From Albugo candida (lineage: Eukaryota; Oomycota; Peronosporomycetes; Albuginales): a stretch of DNA of 64,000 bases. The notes beneath the pieces are model-generated. The model was not told the DNA's origin. It saw only the letters and a list, made by a program, of their open reading frames with translations, and searched no databases. The position numbers and the translations under genes are program-made. This document shows, piece after piece, positions 9,614 to 22,100 of the stretch (the first letter of the stretch is position 1; each line of letters starts with the position of its first letter). Where the stretch lies: the NCBI GenBank assembly GCA_040437565.1, contig JBDOQK010000023.1:124001-188000 (forward strand). Direction: 5' to 3'.

Positions 9614-12600
9614 TCAAACATCGCCTTGCTTTGCTGCCATTTTAGTAAAGATATGCTCTAGCGGAGTGTGACCGACTGCATATTCTTCCACATGCAGGTC
9701 AATCTTGGCATTTTCCAAGGACCTGAAAATGGTCGGAAGCAACATCATTGAATCTTTCGGTATGTGGTATCGGAACAGCCTGCCTTGTTGTTCGACAAGT
9801 GTTGCATTTGCAAAGTTTCTATGTATAAATTCTCTCATCGCGTCTGCTCTATCTTCCATCAACCACCACCTTATAAAAGTATCAAGCGGGCATCCTGTCG
9901 CAGTATTGAGATACGACACGATCGACCAAGTGGCACTCGGAATCTTTTCAAACCGTTTAGCATCCCCCAACGCCTCGCAGATAGTCGCGACGTTCATAGT
10001 ATCAATCTTCTGGGTATCCTGTGGAAGACGTATCTCTACCTCACATCGCATAGCGGTGACAACATCCGTACGCGGCTCTTGTAATTTCAATTCGATTGTG
10101 TACCCGTTTCCAAATTTGCATTTTAGATGTTGGATGCTTCCCAGGCATTTGAGCTCACCATCAACTAAAATGCCCATTCTTGTGCAAAGCGCTTCGCATT
10201 CTTCCATACTGTGTGTTGTCAAAAGTATAGAGCATTGGTTCCTTCTGCAAACTTGAGTAATAACGTCCCACATTTTCCTCCGTGCTCCTGGGTCCATTCC
10301 CGTAGAAGGTTCATCCAAAATGATGACTTGTGGTGAGTTAATCAGAGCAATCGAGGTTGAGACCTTCCTCTTATTACCTCCACTTAAATCACGAGTGAGT
10401 CTACATTTATATTTTTCCAGTCCGAACTGCGAGAGTTGTTCTCTAATGATCCTTGAAAGCATCGACTCCGATACGCCTTTAAGCCGCGCATACAGCTCAA
10501 GTTGCTCTCGAACTGTCAAATAATCGTGCAATGCGTCAAATTGTGGACAATATCCAAGTATCGATCGAGCTTTTTTGCGATCAGATGCAATAGTCAAGTC
10601 GTATCGGCCAATAAATGCAGCTCCCCTTGTCGGAGCCATTTGTCCCGTGAGTATTTTTATTGTTGATGACTTGCCTGCTCCATTGATTCCCAAATATCCG
10701 AAGCATTCACCCCGTGAAATTGAGAGACATAAATCTCGTATTGCTACTTTTGTGCGTTCCGACCGGCGTGTCATTTTGAAGCTTTCACAGTACACCTGAC
10801 TTATATTACGCAGAGTTACCGCATCAGACTCCGTTAGTGAGATGTTCAGTACTCTTTCCCGTTCTCGTGCGACATCATCGTCTTCCAATCGTTCTCTCTG
10901 AGCAATGGTATCTCCTACGACAGCTGTTGCCCTTCTTTCCATTCTGAAAACCAAATATGTAAATAATACGGCTTCTATCGTGGCGTAAATGATGGATGCT
11001 CCAGCAGTATCCAAATCAAAAACTCCTCGATTACAGCAACCTTCCGAGACATCTAACCAGCACGGAATACACAAAGTGTCGGTTCCTAGTCCATCAAAGA
11101 AGCCAAAAAATGACGTTGGAGATGCTGAACGCCACCAATTCGTAATGATGTTTCGGTTTACCTTACGATTAGCGATTTCGTGTATCCCTGTGTTAAGGCC
11201 ATAAGCAGGGAAGAGAAGGAATATCCAACGGAAATAACTCCGATCCATAATTGACACATTTTGGAAGTCAATTAATCGACAGATTAGTGAGAAAATACTA
11301 AGCAAGCAGCCAGAGCATAACATGAAAACAATGAGTCCGGTTTGGGCTCGTGCGTGCTGCTCAAAATAGAAGGAGAATACATATGCCATTGGAATTGTTG
11401 CTGCGACGTGCGTTGTGATCAAAGCGGCAACACCAAGTATTTCCGTTGGAGCATGAAGCGTACGAATCGAGAAAGGAACGAGAATGATACCACACACACA
11501 AGGAATGATAGCCAGTGCAACATCATGTATCAAATTGGACCACCAGTATGAAGCTACGGAGGCACCACAAATGAGCTGTAAGTCTTTAGCATTCCGGTCC
11601 GACTCTTTTTCTCGAACCACGAAGTCTACTATCGATGCAGGAATGAAGGTAAATGCAAGAACGACAATCACTGATACCAGAAATGAGTTTAGAACAGCTT
11701 GAAGATTCGCTCCTTGTTGACTCAGACATCGATTGTTGTAACACGGAGTGGAGTAAGCATCACATGTGTTGCACCTAAAGTATGGAGAAGCGGTATTGAG
11801 AAAATTGCAGCAGGTATCCACACTGCAATCGATCACACCAACTGAACAATAACCAAATTTTCGTTGGCACCTTTCTATTAACACCTCCTGATATCCACTC
11901 AAATCCTGAGGCAAACAGGACTGGTCGTCGCTGATTGATCCTTCGGGTAATTGAGATGGAGCATAATTATTGATGGATAGGAACTGTGCGATATTGATTT
12001 CTGAAATGGAATTAAGAAGGATCAAGAAGATCAGTGGAATGCCGATCGACATGAACATAAATCTCTTATCCCGCTTTGTAATTTGGAATCGCTTCATTAG
12101 CATTGCTTTCAGTTGTCGATAAAATGGTGGTTGACTAGTCGATATTTTGTATTCTGCAGCCTCCAATTGATTATATGCTTCATCTGTCATACTGGTTGTG
12201 ATTGCGTTGTCTGCAATGTGCTCGTTTTGTTCACGGATTTTCGCAATACGAAGGAAAACTTCTTCCAGTGTCGATACAGATATTTCATATTGCAGAATAC
12301 CAAAGGTGCTTCTCAAAGCTTCCAATTTCTCGAGCATGTCGACAAAAGCAGAACTCGACGATGATGGCAGCTGAAATATTACTTCGGAGCCATGACTCGA
12401 GAAAATGGTTGCTTCCTCAATAAAGCGTTGGAAAAATTGCAATGGGGCTTTTTCGTCAAATCCAGGATGGACCGTTGCTGTCAAATTGTACCCGGCCCCG
12501 AAGTGTTTCTTGAGAAAAAAAGAGCTTCCGACACATTCTAACTCGCCGTTTACCATAATTGCTATTCGGTCACAAAGCAAGTCTGCTTCGTCCATAAAAT

Positions 12601-15165
12601 GTGTCGTGAGGATAATGACACGACCTTGCCGATATCTTCGCAAAAGATTCCACGTAAATCTTCGCGAGTAAGGATCCATCCCGGATGTCGGCTCGTCCAG
12701 AAAAACTAATTTACTATTTCCTATAAATGCAAGCACCACACTCAGTTTCCTCTTTTGTCCTCCGGAAAGATCTCGAGCAAGTGTGTGCTTCTTGTCGTTC
12801 AGCCCGATTTCTCGAATGAGGTTTGCAACATCATCATCCAATTTATATCCGGAAATACATTTCATTGCTCCAAATAACCTTAGATGCTCCTCGACCGTAA
12901 AATCATCGTACAGCACATCATGTTGCGGGCACACTCCCATTGTTTTACGAAGCTCTTTCAAGTCTTTACTCAAATATTGACCGTTGAATGTTACGTCACC
13001 GCTTGTAGGCTGAATTAATCCAGTCAACATCGATATTGTAGTTGTTTTTCCTGCGCCGTTATGGCCCAATAGTGCAGTAATATGGCCAGAATATATGCTG
13101 AGATTCAAGCCTTTGACCGCGTTACGTGTTTCTCCATTATGTGTCTTGAATACTTTACGCAAATTAATGATCTTCAAGCAGTCTCGTGCTCTTTCTTGTG
13201 CTAAAAGCGCTGCATCAACTGGTTCAATGTGGCTGCTAAAGGCTGTATCTATAGAAGGTAATGCCGCTTCGCAGGAAGAGTTCTCTAGTTCACATAGATA
13301 TTTTGAAAGTGGGCGAAATCCAAAACTTGGGGAGAAATTATCTCCGTTGGGTGAGATTACCTGCAATTCAGCACATTTCTCCTTGAGATCTCTTGAGCAC
13401 CAAAGCCGCCCGGTAAACAGAAAATTCCACGGCTTCGGTGTACCATATTGCTGCGGTATTACTTGATCAAAGTACCAACCAAGTGCATACAAAAACACAG
13501 CGTCCAATAACAGAATCCAGCTCATTGCATCAGCTGTTGGTGTTTTTACAGGAGTCTCCAACACAGCTGAAGCATATGAAATGCCTNNNNNNNNNNNNNN
13601 NNNNNNNNNNNNNNNNNNNNNNNNNNNNNNNNNNNNNNNNNNNNNNNNNNNNNNNNNNNNNNNNNNNNNNNNNNNNNNNNNNNNNNAGCTGTTGGTGTTT
13701 TTACAGGAGTCTCCAACACAGCTGAAGCATATGAAATGCCTCTTCCAAGTCGAGCATAGCGAACCAGATTATCGATGCCCAAAGAGAATGCACTTGGAGG
13801 AAATATAGCAGCGACATAACTTCCAAAGTTTGTAGTGGGTTTCACGCTTAGAAAAGGAAAGAAAAGAATTAGCCAAAATATCGCCGATGCAACCGACGCG
13901 GTTCTAGCTTTATCAAAAAATGGTGTTAGACAGTAGGCAAACGCCACAATCACAATGCCAAGTGCCCAGAATAAGAACACAACCGTTGAATACTCTGCAT
14001 ACGGAAATACTCCACCGTACTTCAGTTCCGCAGCGACGACAAATGAAAGAAGCGTGAACATTGGCAAAGCGGTCACAGCCCACGATATCCCCAATGTGTG
14101 CGCAGGTAAACCCGTGATCATCATGATTTCGCGAATTCGGGATTCCTTCTCGATTACCATGGTCGTGATTGTGGCCGACACAAACTTGATATAACTAATC
14201 AGTAAGTACAGCCCGAGAACGCTCTGCCCAGTTGAGTAGAATGTTAGCTGCGTATCTGTGAGCGCGCCAGTATCGCTGTCCACCTCTACTGGATCAAGCC
14301 CAATACACAAAATGGATGGTCCTTCTGTAAAATTTGATGCCATACTTGAGGCGACAACTGAAGGACGCGCATTACTAGAGAACCAAAAATCCAAATTTGC
14401 GACGACAACTAGTGCACCAACCAAAATCACAGGCAGTAATAACTCCATTCCAAGCTTGACAGGATGACGTTTTCTCAGCAAAAGATTCTTCCATACCTGG
14501 TTCGTGATTTGTTTCCACGCAATTACAAGCTTCTCTATTGTTGACTCAGAAATTCTTCTGATAGATTTTTTGTCTTCTTTTTGTTCTTTATCGGAAAAAG
14601 TACGCGATATCCAAACCGATACACCGACTAGAGTGATTGCAGCCAGCGTGACGGTAAGAAGCACAACTGTCGAATCAGTGATCCCACAATACTTTTCGAT
14701 TGGAAACATTTCATCGAACATCGTCTTACAAGAATCTAAATTCTTCTGCGCAGTTCTGCACATTCGTAGTCGTCTTCCTGCGCCACAACATGAAGATGAA
14801 GAGCGAAAACTGGGATTTGTGCAATGTAAGCGGCATGTGCCCATCGTTTCAACGCCTGTGTCAAAAAGCGAGGTAAGCTGTAGATCACGTTCAGCTTTCA
14901 TCCAGTTCCAATCCATCGAGTTTGCATTTCTGATTGCATCGGTAATGTCTTTTGTAGATGAAAGATCACTAAAAAAGTCGGTGGTCGCATTCTTCAGCGA
15001 TACACTTTGGCTAAAAACACCCGAGTTCATCACACATCGACCATAGACGACATCTAGTTCAAGCACTTTTTCGATACAAATCGATAATGTCGTCAAATAA
15101 TCGTCAAAGCTAGACGAAGAAAGCGACGATGAGGACGATGTTGAAGTTGAAGTTGAAGTTGCCAT
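9614..15165 (-). CDS. Full-size ABC transporter, subfamily A (split by a contig overlap)
   Basis: ABCA proteins move lipids across membranes using ATP. The frame runs from ATG at 15165 to the stop at 9614. Removing the N gap 13587-13686 and a 55-bp duplicated flank gives one 1,798-residue protein. It has two transmembrane sets and two nucleotide-binding domains. NBD1 has Walker A GHNGAGKTTT (near 13050), signature LSGGQKRKLS and Walker B LVFLDEPTSGMDP. NBD2 has GINGAGKSST (near 10670), LSGGNKRKVS and VIILDEPSTGMDP. All key residues look intact, so it is probably active. The usual ABCA start (VWKNLLLRKR) appears only at residue 224. Before it lies an unusual extension: a Ser/Thr run encoded by a microsatellite, about 150 residues with nine cysteines, and an extra membrane segment at about 166-186. 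An inverted, decayed copy of its 3' end lies downstream. Confidence 0.93.
13532..13741. repeat. Unmerged contig overlap around N gap 13587-13686
   Basis: Bases 13532-13586 are identical to 13687-13741 (55 bp) inside the ABCA gene. Both copies encode SYASAVLETPVKTPTA, which the protein should contain once. Confidence 0.9.
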
Positions 15166-15819
15166 TGCTCATAAAAAATTCAAATTGACAAAAGGTACAC
15201 CTATATACAGATAAAGTCGGGTACGTGCGATTGTGCAGTCGATGAGAATATGGGCTGAAAAATCCAACCTTTTGAGAGCATTAAATCTAACCCGTATAGG
15301 TGCGCCGTTCTGCAATCGGTCAATACACTTACAATGTAATCAAAATAACAATAGAATGCCAATCATAACACATTTTTGTAAATAGTCGCATGTATGTATG
15401 GGAGAAAATACACCCCATAATAGAGCCGTAAGTATGATTCGCTGCGCATCACAAATGCGCTGTTTAATCCGTTCTCCTCAATTACCGTTTTTGTGGTTTC
15501 GTAAACGGAGAATAGGTGAAGCTGTAGCATTATCTAACGTGGGTACATTAATTTCGCGCGTAGGCTTTGATATAGGGTTCGGAGTGAGCGTAATATTTTT
15601 GTTTTTTGCAGGATTGTGAGCCTGTACACTGTACATTTGCATCAAAAAATTTGCATCATAACAACAATTTTATGGAAGTTAACTTTATATAGACTGAACT
15701 TCTGGCATTAGCCAATTAGATTTGTAAACCACATCACGCAGTTTCGTACAGCGTGATCAAGATCAGATATAGATTTCTCTTTGACTCTGACAAACACTCA
15801 TCGAAAATTTCATTGATTG
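15166..15819. other. Divergent intergenic region between ABCA and lipase genes
   Basis: About 650 bp between two divergently transcribed genes, presumably containing both promoters. A 73-residue frame at 15398-15619 (+) has a hydrophobic end but no other support, and I do not call it a gene. Confidence 0.5.
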
Positions 15820-18800
15820 ATGCGTGATACAGTTCACCGCTCGCTCAAGCGCGTGGTACTAAGTCCGCGCGCGTACTTACTGCCGTACATGATTGTTTTA
15901 TTTCTTCATCATTTACCAATTATCCTTGCCTTTGCCACTTTGGATCGACCAGCCGGTTTCAGCTCATGTGAAAATCTAGAAAATTTATTCCAATGGCTAG
16001 ATGTATCCTTTGCTCTTCATGTGGCTATGGTGGTGCTGATACTCACAAGTCTCACGGCCACTTTATATATGCGAGTGTATCGCTCCTGGTATCCAGAGGT
16101 TCGCATTTCACATGCGTTATCATTTGTCGCGTTTTGATATTTTTGTTACTCGATAGATATACGTCATTCTCCTTCTGGTCGTGCTTTATACCGTAAATTT
16201 GGGTATGATTGTAATTTTGCGTGAATTAGAAATGGAGCTTACGTGTTGTTTGTTGAAAAGTTTGGGCCATTTACGGAATTACACTGCCGTCCTACACATA
16301 TCAATGCTTTCTTGTTCTTATCGNNNNNNNNNNNNNNNNNNNNNNNNNNNNNNNNNNNNNNNNNNNNNNNNNNNNNNNNNNNNNNNNNNNNNNNNNNNNN
16401 NNNNNNNNNNNNNNNNNNNNNNNATGCGTTATCATTTGTCGCGTTTTGATATTTTTGTTACTCGATAGATATACGTCATTCTCCTTCTGGTTGTGCTTTA
16501 TACCGTAAATTTGGGTATGATTGTAATTTTGCGTGAATTAGAAATGGAGCTTACGTGTTGTTTGTTGAAAAGTTTGGGCCATTTACGGAATTACACTGCC
16601 GTCCTACACATATCAATGCTTTCTTGTTCTTATCGATATTGAAGATCAAAATCGTGCGAAAAAAGCGTACAATGCTGCACAAAGCATCTGTGGATTCCAG
16701 GATTTCGATTTGGTTTGGACGATTCTTACATTGTCGCTACTTGTGTTGACATCATATTGCTGCGGTGTTCACACGTCAGATAGTATGAACAAAGCCGAAG
16801 AACGTTGGAAAAAGCGCTGCTTATGGGCATTTTATCTTTTCACATGCCAACGTTCATCCAAAGTCAACAACGAGACAGAGAGCGTGGATTACGACGTGTT
16901 CAAGTCGCTAGGAGTGATGTTGGGGCGGTTTTTAGTCTTACGATACAATGAGAATGAATTCGTTGGATTTTCGTGCAATGATTTTCTGTTCACGTTAAAT
17001 TTGGTCGCTAAATCGCAACGCCAAGAGCGCTTGGATCAGATCTATCCCGAGCCAATTCCAACCAATCTTAGCAGTCCTCAGCTTGGCCCTACCAATGAAA
17101 TGCTTCCGTTTGATGAAGCATTGGAAGATGAATTAGATAGAGCACAACGCATTTCCAATGCATCCCGGCCGGAGGAAAATCAGCTACCACCTTATACCAA
17201 AGATTTTCGTTTTCATCCTTCAATTGAAGAATCGCGACTACGAGAGGTTGCCCGTTATGGCAAATTTGCTATTGGAATATATGGCTGGCCGATGTATTGC
17301 ATGTACAATCCATTCCGATGGATCAAACTCTTATCATGTCGTCGAAATCCGAAACAGCAACTTCATTCGTTTGTTAGTCAAGTAATCGAGAATGACAATG
17401 CTATCCAAGCAAATCGTGGTTCTTTTGTGCGATACACTGGCATTCCTGATAGTAGATTGATCTATCTAAATTGCGACAACTTTGTATTTCGCTCACCGTA
17501 CGCTATTGTGAAAGATACGGACCGTCGAGAATTGATTATTAGTATCCGTGGAAGCCTATCTTTTCACGATTTCCTCACAAATGGTTTGGCTGAAATCATT
17601 TGTATGGATAGTAATGAGCTCCCTGTCGATGTTCCCAACCCAAGTACAACAATGACGCATTTCGGGATGCTGCAAACAGCTCGTAAAATCATCCAAGCTC
17701 TCAAATCTGGGAAACAGAAGGCGCTGTTTTGGGATTTTGCGATGAGATACTGCGGATACCAGGAAGGCGACCCAGATCCATATCGACCGAATGATCAAAC
17801 CAGGAAGGAAAGTGACTGGGACTCTTGGCAAATTGTCGTTTGTGGTCACTCAATGGGTGCGGGTGTTGCTGGAATCGTGGCACTGGTACTCAAGCGGTAT
17901 TTCCCCAAAAGTGTTAAGGCTTTCTTGTATGCACCGCCCATGCTTTTCGATTCCGCTACTGCAGAATGGAGCAAGCAGTTCATCACAACGTGCATATATG
18001 GCGACGATCTGGTACCTCGTCTTTCGATCGCAAGTTTTATACGACTGGAGCAGGAAATGCATTTCCACTACCACCATGTCGCTCATGAGCGATTATTTCG
18101 AGTGAAATTCAGCAAAAAATATAAACTGGTCAAGTATCCCAAAGCATTCGATCAAAAGAAGAAGGACCGAAAGCAACGTGCTCGGAGTATTCAAGCTTCC
18201 GTGGTGAAGAAGAGCTTCGAGCCACTTCCTCGATTCAATCCCCGTCATTTTTTTCATGGAAGTCGCACCTCCCTGTTAGATTCTCAGTCTTCTATCGATG
18301 GGACATGCATATCGTCTGATGATTTCTATAGCGCTGCTCGATTATCTGTGACAGGGTCTGCGACTCAAGAAAGAAGAGTCCGAAATCCAACACTCGGAAA
18401 CATGTACGCTCAATCAAGTTACACTGAGGTGGAAGCATCAACAAAAGAAGAGAAACAAAACAGCAACTCCTCCAAAAGCGTCCCCAATACATCACCTGAA
18501 GTCGTGGTGGATGATACTACTTTGAGCGATATTCCGTGCACGAGAGCGCCTTGGAGTAAACTGATGCCGTTTTTTGCCATCAGCAATGAAGTGGATAAAA
18601 CCCCGTTACCAGAAGTCGATGTGCCGGGAGAGATTGTTCATGTTCGGACTCGAGCTCATGCCAGGCGCTGTAGGTGTGCAGTTATTCGCGGTGAAGAGAG
18701 AATTGAGTACAAGATTGTAGATGCGAGTGCCTTTCGCCGTATTTGGGTGACGCCCCGTGCACTTCAAGATCACATGTTTCATCATTATGATAGCACTCTC

Positions 18801-19013
18801 AATCGTCTACTCCAAACGTACACTGAGTCGAAACGCTCGTCAGATTCTCTTCATTCGCATTCCAATGGACATTTTCGAGGTCCAAATGAGATGAGCAACT
18901 CCTGGAGGTCAATCATAGAACAAGAAATACAGGAAGGTCGTTCGCCAGTCCCCTTTAGCGAAATGCGTGACCAGGGCAAAGAGTCATACGACAGATCGGT
19001 GCATATGGTTTGA
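15820..19013 (+). CDS. sn-1-specific diacylglycerol lipase-like membrane protein
   Basis: DAG lipases release 2-monoacylglycerol from diacylglycerol at membranes. Exon 1 (ATG 15820-16098) encodes two membrane segments, exon 2 is 46 nt (16157-16202, again at 16469-16514), and exon 3 runs 16573-19013. Two introns of 58 nt each lie between them (16099-16156 and 16203-16260, each again right of the gap), joining as VNLVWAIYGI. This gives a 921-residue protein with four N-terminal membrane segments, then a class 3 lipase domain: AAYGWPMY-like IGIYGWPMYCMYNP, ISIRGSLSFHD, nucleophile GHSMGAG (Ser codon near 17849) and GDDLVPRLS with the catalytic Asp. The C-terminal GEIVHV and IWVTPRALQDHMFHHY match the animal DAGL tail. 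A Ser-rich insert (about 18150-18600) is longer than in animal enzymes. A contig overlap at 16112-16635 duplicates part of exons 1-3. Confidence 0.88.
16112..16635. repeat. Unmerged contig overlap around N gap 16324-16423
   Basis: Bases 16112-16323 equal 16424-16635 (212 bp) with one C/T difference (16180 versus 16492). The segment holds the two introns and the second exon of the lipase gene, which therefore appear twice. Confidence 0.9.
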
Positions 19014-19139
19014 TCACGTACTCATCTTGAATGTCTGTCTTGGTGGAAGCTTGTGCGTGTTGTTGACCTGGATAAGTTGATGAGTCTTCAAGAAGTTGGA
19101 AGCGATGCGGCTCCTTCGCTATCGCACGCTAGTGGTCGA

Positions 19140-22100
19140 TCAAGTTGTCAGTGTACATTCATGCATGCTCCGTTCTACAAGACGTTGACACTTTTGCAGT
19201 CGCCTGAGACGACTTTGACTCAGCTCATTGGTTAGACTCTCTGCGACACCGACAGTTTGCTCTTGCAATCGTTTGTTGGACAAAATGGACCGTTTCCATT
19301 GTCTGAAAGAAGCATTTCGTTCAACATGTTGCCACTTGTCGATGCACCAATTTATCTTCATGGACGTAGATGGAGACAGAGGGCTGGCCAAGTTCTCCAT
19401 AGTTAAATCATTCGACCTCCACAAGTGGAAGGCTACTTCCCTGGTCAAGAAAGTGCTGCGCGGGTTCAAACACATGCGACGAAGCCATCGACTGATACAA
19501 TAATACATCCATGTACCTTTATTGATGCACATGGTGGATTGTTGGCATCTACAGGACGCAGGATGAAGCATAGACAAATCCGCTCTGGCTGAGGACAAAA
19601 CCCGCGAATGGATCTTGGACTCGTCTTCTATAGGAACGCTCCAGCCCGCCTCTTTGGTCAAATTGCCTTGCAAAAATATTTTACCACTCCATCGACGCAC
19701 TTTGGACATTATCGAACGATGAGATCGATGCTTCTCTCTATGCCGTTTCACTGCTTTTGCATTTGGCGTACCATTTTCAAATGGCGCGATGCAACAATGA
19801 GTTTCAGATCCTTCTTTACTGGATCGTTTCGGTAGAGTCAATTTGAATTCCGCAAAGATATCACCGAATCGATGCGCGGCTATCTGCAGCAGATTTTCGT
19901 CGCTAAGACGTACATGATCTCTTTCTAGAGGCGCTGTAATGCGCTGATAGGTGGTAAACGGACAACGATAGCTATCACACTGATCGAGATACCACGGTGG
20001 GAACGGCAAGATTGTATGGTGGCTCTGGGCATGTTCACAAGCACCACATTGAGCTTGTTCGGTCGCAGAAGAGGAAGCCACTTCAAATCCTTTGCATCCG
20101 CAGTCCTCCACCTCGCACTGGAGATACGCATGATGACGTTTATCCATCAGCAGCTGCTGGAAAATATATCGCCAGACGCAATTGGGAAGTAGATGGCACG
20201 AGTAGTAGACTGCGGATTGGCCTTCATATTCCGCCTCTAAGCGAACGGATTCGACTGCGCACAATACACACGCATTATACAGCCATCCAGACGCCATCGC
20301 ATACACAATTGGTGTATTCCCCATCGCGTCCAAAACGTTCCAATCCAAGTGTTTGCGCATTTTCAGCAACTTTACAATCCTCTGGAAATGTGAACGATTG
20401 GAATAAGTTGCTACTCGATGCAAGATCGTGATGTCTGATCCATCACCATGAATTCTTCCGAGCGGGAGGCCGTAGCAAAGAAGCTTCTCGGTCATTTCAG
20501 CGTACAACAAGCTATCATGTTGGAGAACTGCGGTCCAAAGCAATTGAGCATCGCCTGGTGTGAATTTGGCCAATGCAAGGTCGGTGTGCTCAGTGTGCTG
20601 TACAAGCCAATTTAGAACTTTGACGGATCCATTTCGTATCGCCGTTTGTATCAATCTCGCTAGACAAGACACTTCTATTCTATCAATATGGAGCCAACCT
20701 TGCAACTGAAAGGCCTCCAAGTGTGTGTCCAAGTCAAGTGCTGAAACGATTTGGAGACTTCCTTGCAAACTTTCAAGGTGCACTTGTCGAGATTCTCGGC
20801 GCTCTTTCTTATCAGTTGGCTGCAATATGGTGCTATTGCGTCGACATGATGCGTGAAGAGACATCAACAAATGGAAAAAGCCAGGAAGTGAGCTTGGAAG
20901 CGAGCATTGCTCTTTTGACAGATCTAAAATATTGGAACTCAAAGTACTTTTCTCAGACACGACACTGTTAAAGTACTCGATGAGCTGCCGTTTAAGCTTC
21001 CAGAATCCAAATTGCTGGCTGATGGTGAAGCAGTTTTCTTTACTGTCACAGTTTAGCAAAGCCTCCGTGAACCACTGCGAATACGGTTCATCACTAACAT
21101 CTTGTGCGAGTTCTATACAGCGTCCCAATACGCGATTTGCATTACATTGAATCAAATGGCCGACAAAACTGATTGCATGTGCATCGACGCAGTACCCATC
21201 AGCATATGCTCGAAAATGCGCTATGTTTCTGAGCCAAACCTTGTCAAACAAATAGTCGAATAGGATCAGGGAATCTTGTTGAATAATCGACGTGCATGCA
21301 GCACGAAGACACTCTTCGCTGCTTTTCAACAAAGTGGGGACATGGTCGTTCATGTATAATGCACCGGCATCATCCAAATGAGCAACCCAGTCAAAAGAAG
21401 TCGCCATTCGAGCGTTGATTTCATGACAACTCGAAAGCCTAGCCATGACGCCCAGTAGCCGACTACAGCATCGAATCGATATGCTTCCCCGAGCGTAACT
21501 CAGCATTAAACTCAAAAGGTCCCAGCGGTAATGAAGTCCAACCCACCCGATAGCATTATGTCCATTTAGTGTGCAATCACCTGTTATCACGTCAAGTACA
21601 CTCGACTCGTGAGACGAATTCGCTGCGTCGTGTGTCACTTGCAAAAACAAGTTGATGGTCTGCTCGATAAAAGGCCTGGAAAAATTCCATGCGCACGCAT
21701 ACAAAATGGATTGAGCCGACAGCATCCACGTCCTCTCATTTTCTCCGCATTCTGACGCTTCCACACAAGCCTGCAAACGGCAAAGCCAACGACGCGCATA
21801 AAGCTCACTTTCTGCGGTTCCAATGACATTTGGACAATTCGAAAGGACTCGATCAAGCACCAAGAGATTCTCTGTCTTCAATTTGCGTAAACGCTCAACA
21901 ACAAGCTCCCACAATATGTCGAGAACCCCAATCGAGTTTGACGTGGAGAGCCAACACGCAGTATCGAAAGAGATGAGAATGACAGCTAATTGTGTTCGCT
22001 CACAGCAACTCCATCGAATGTTTTCTGCTTGCGCACTATTTTCATAGGCCAATAGCTGTCGAAGGCCCAATAGCACTTGTACCAGTTTTCTCCGGTCGTG

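Noticed and set aside
9705-10256. 183-residue plus-strand open frame
   Set aside because: Antisense to the ABCA C-terminus.
14504-15046. 180-residue plus-strand open frame
   Set aside because: Antisense to the ABCA N-terminus, no independent support.
15398-15619. 73-residue frame with hydrophobic end
   Set aside because: No homology signal, lies in a divergent promoter region.
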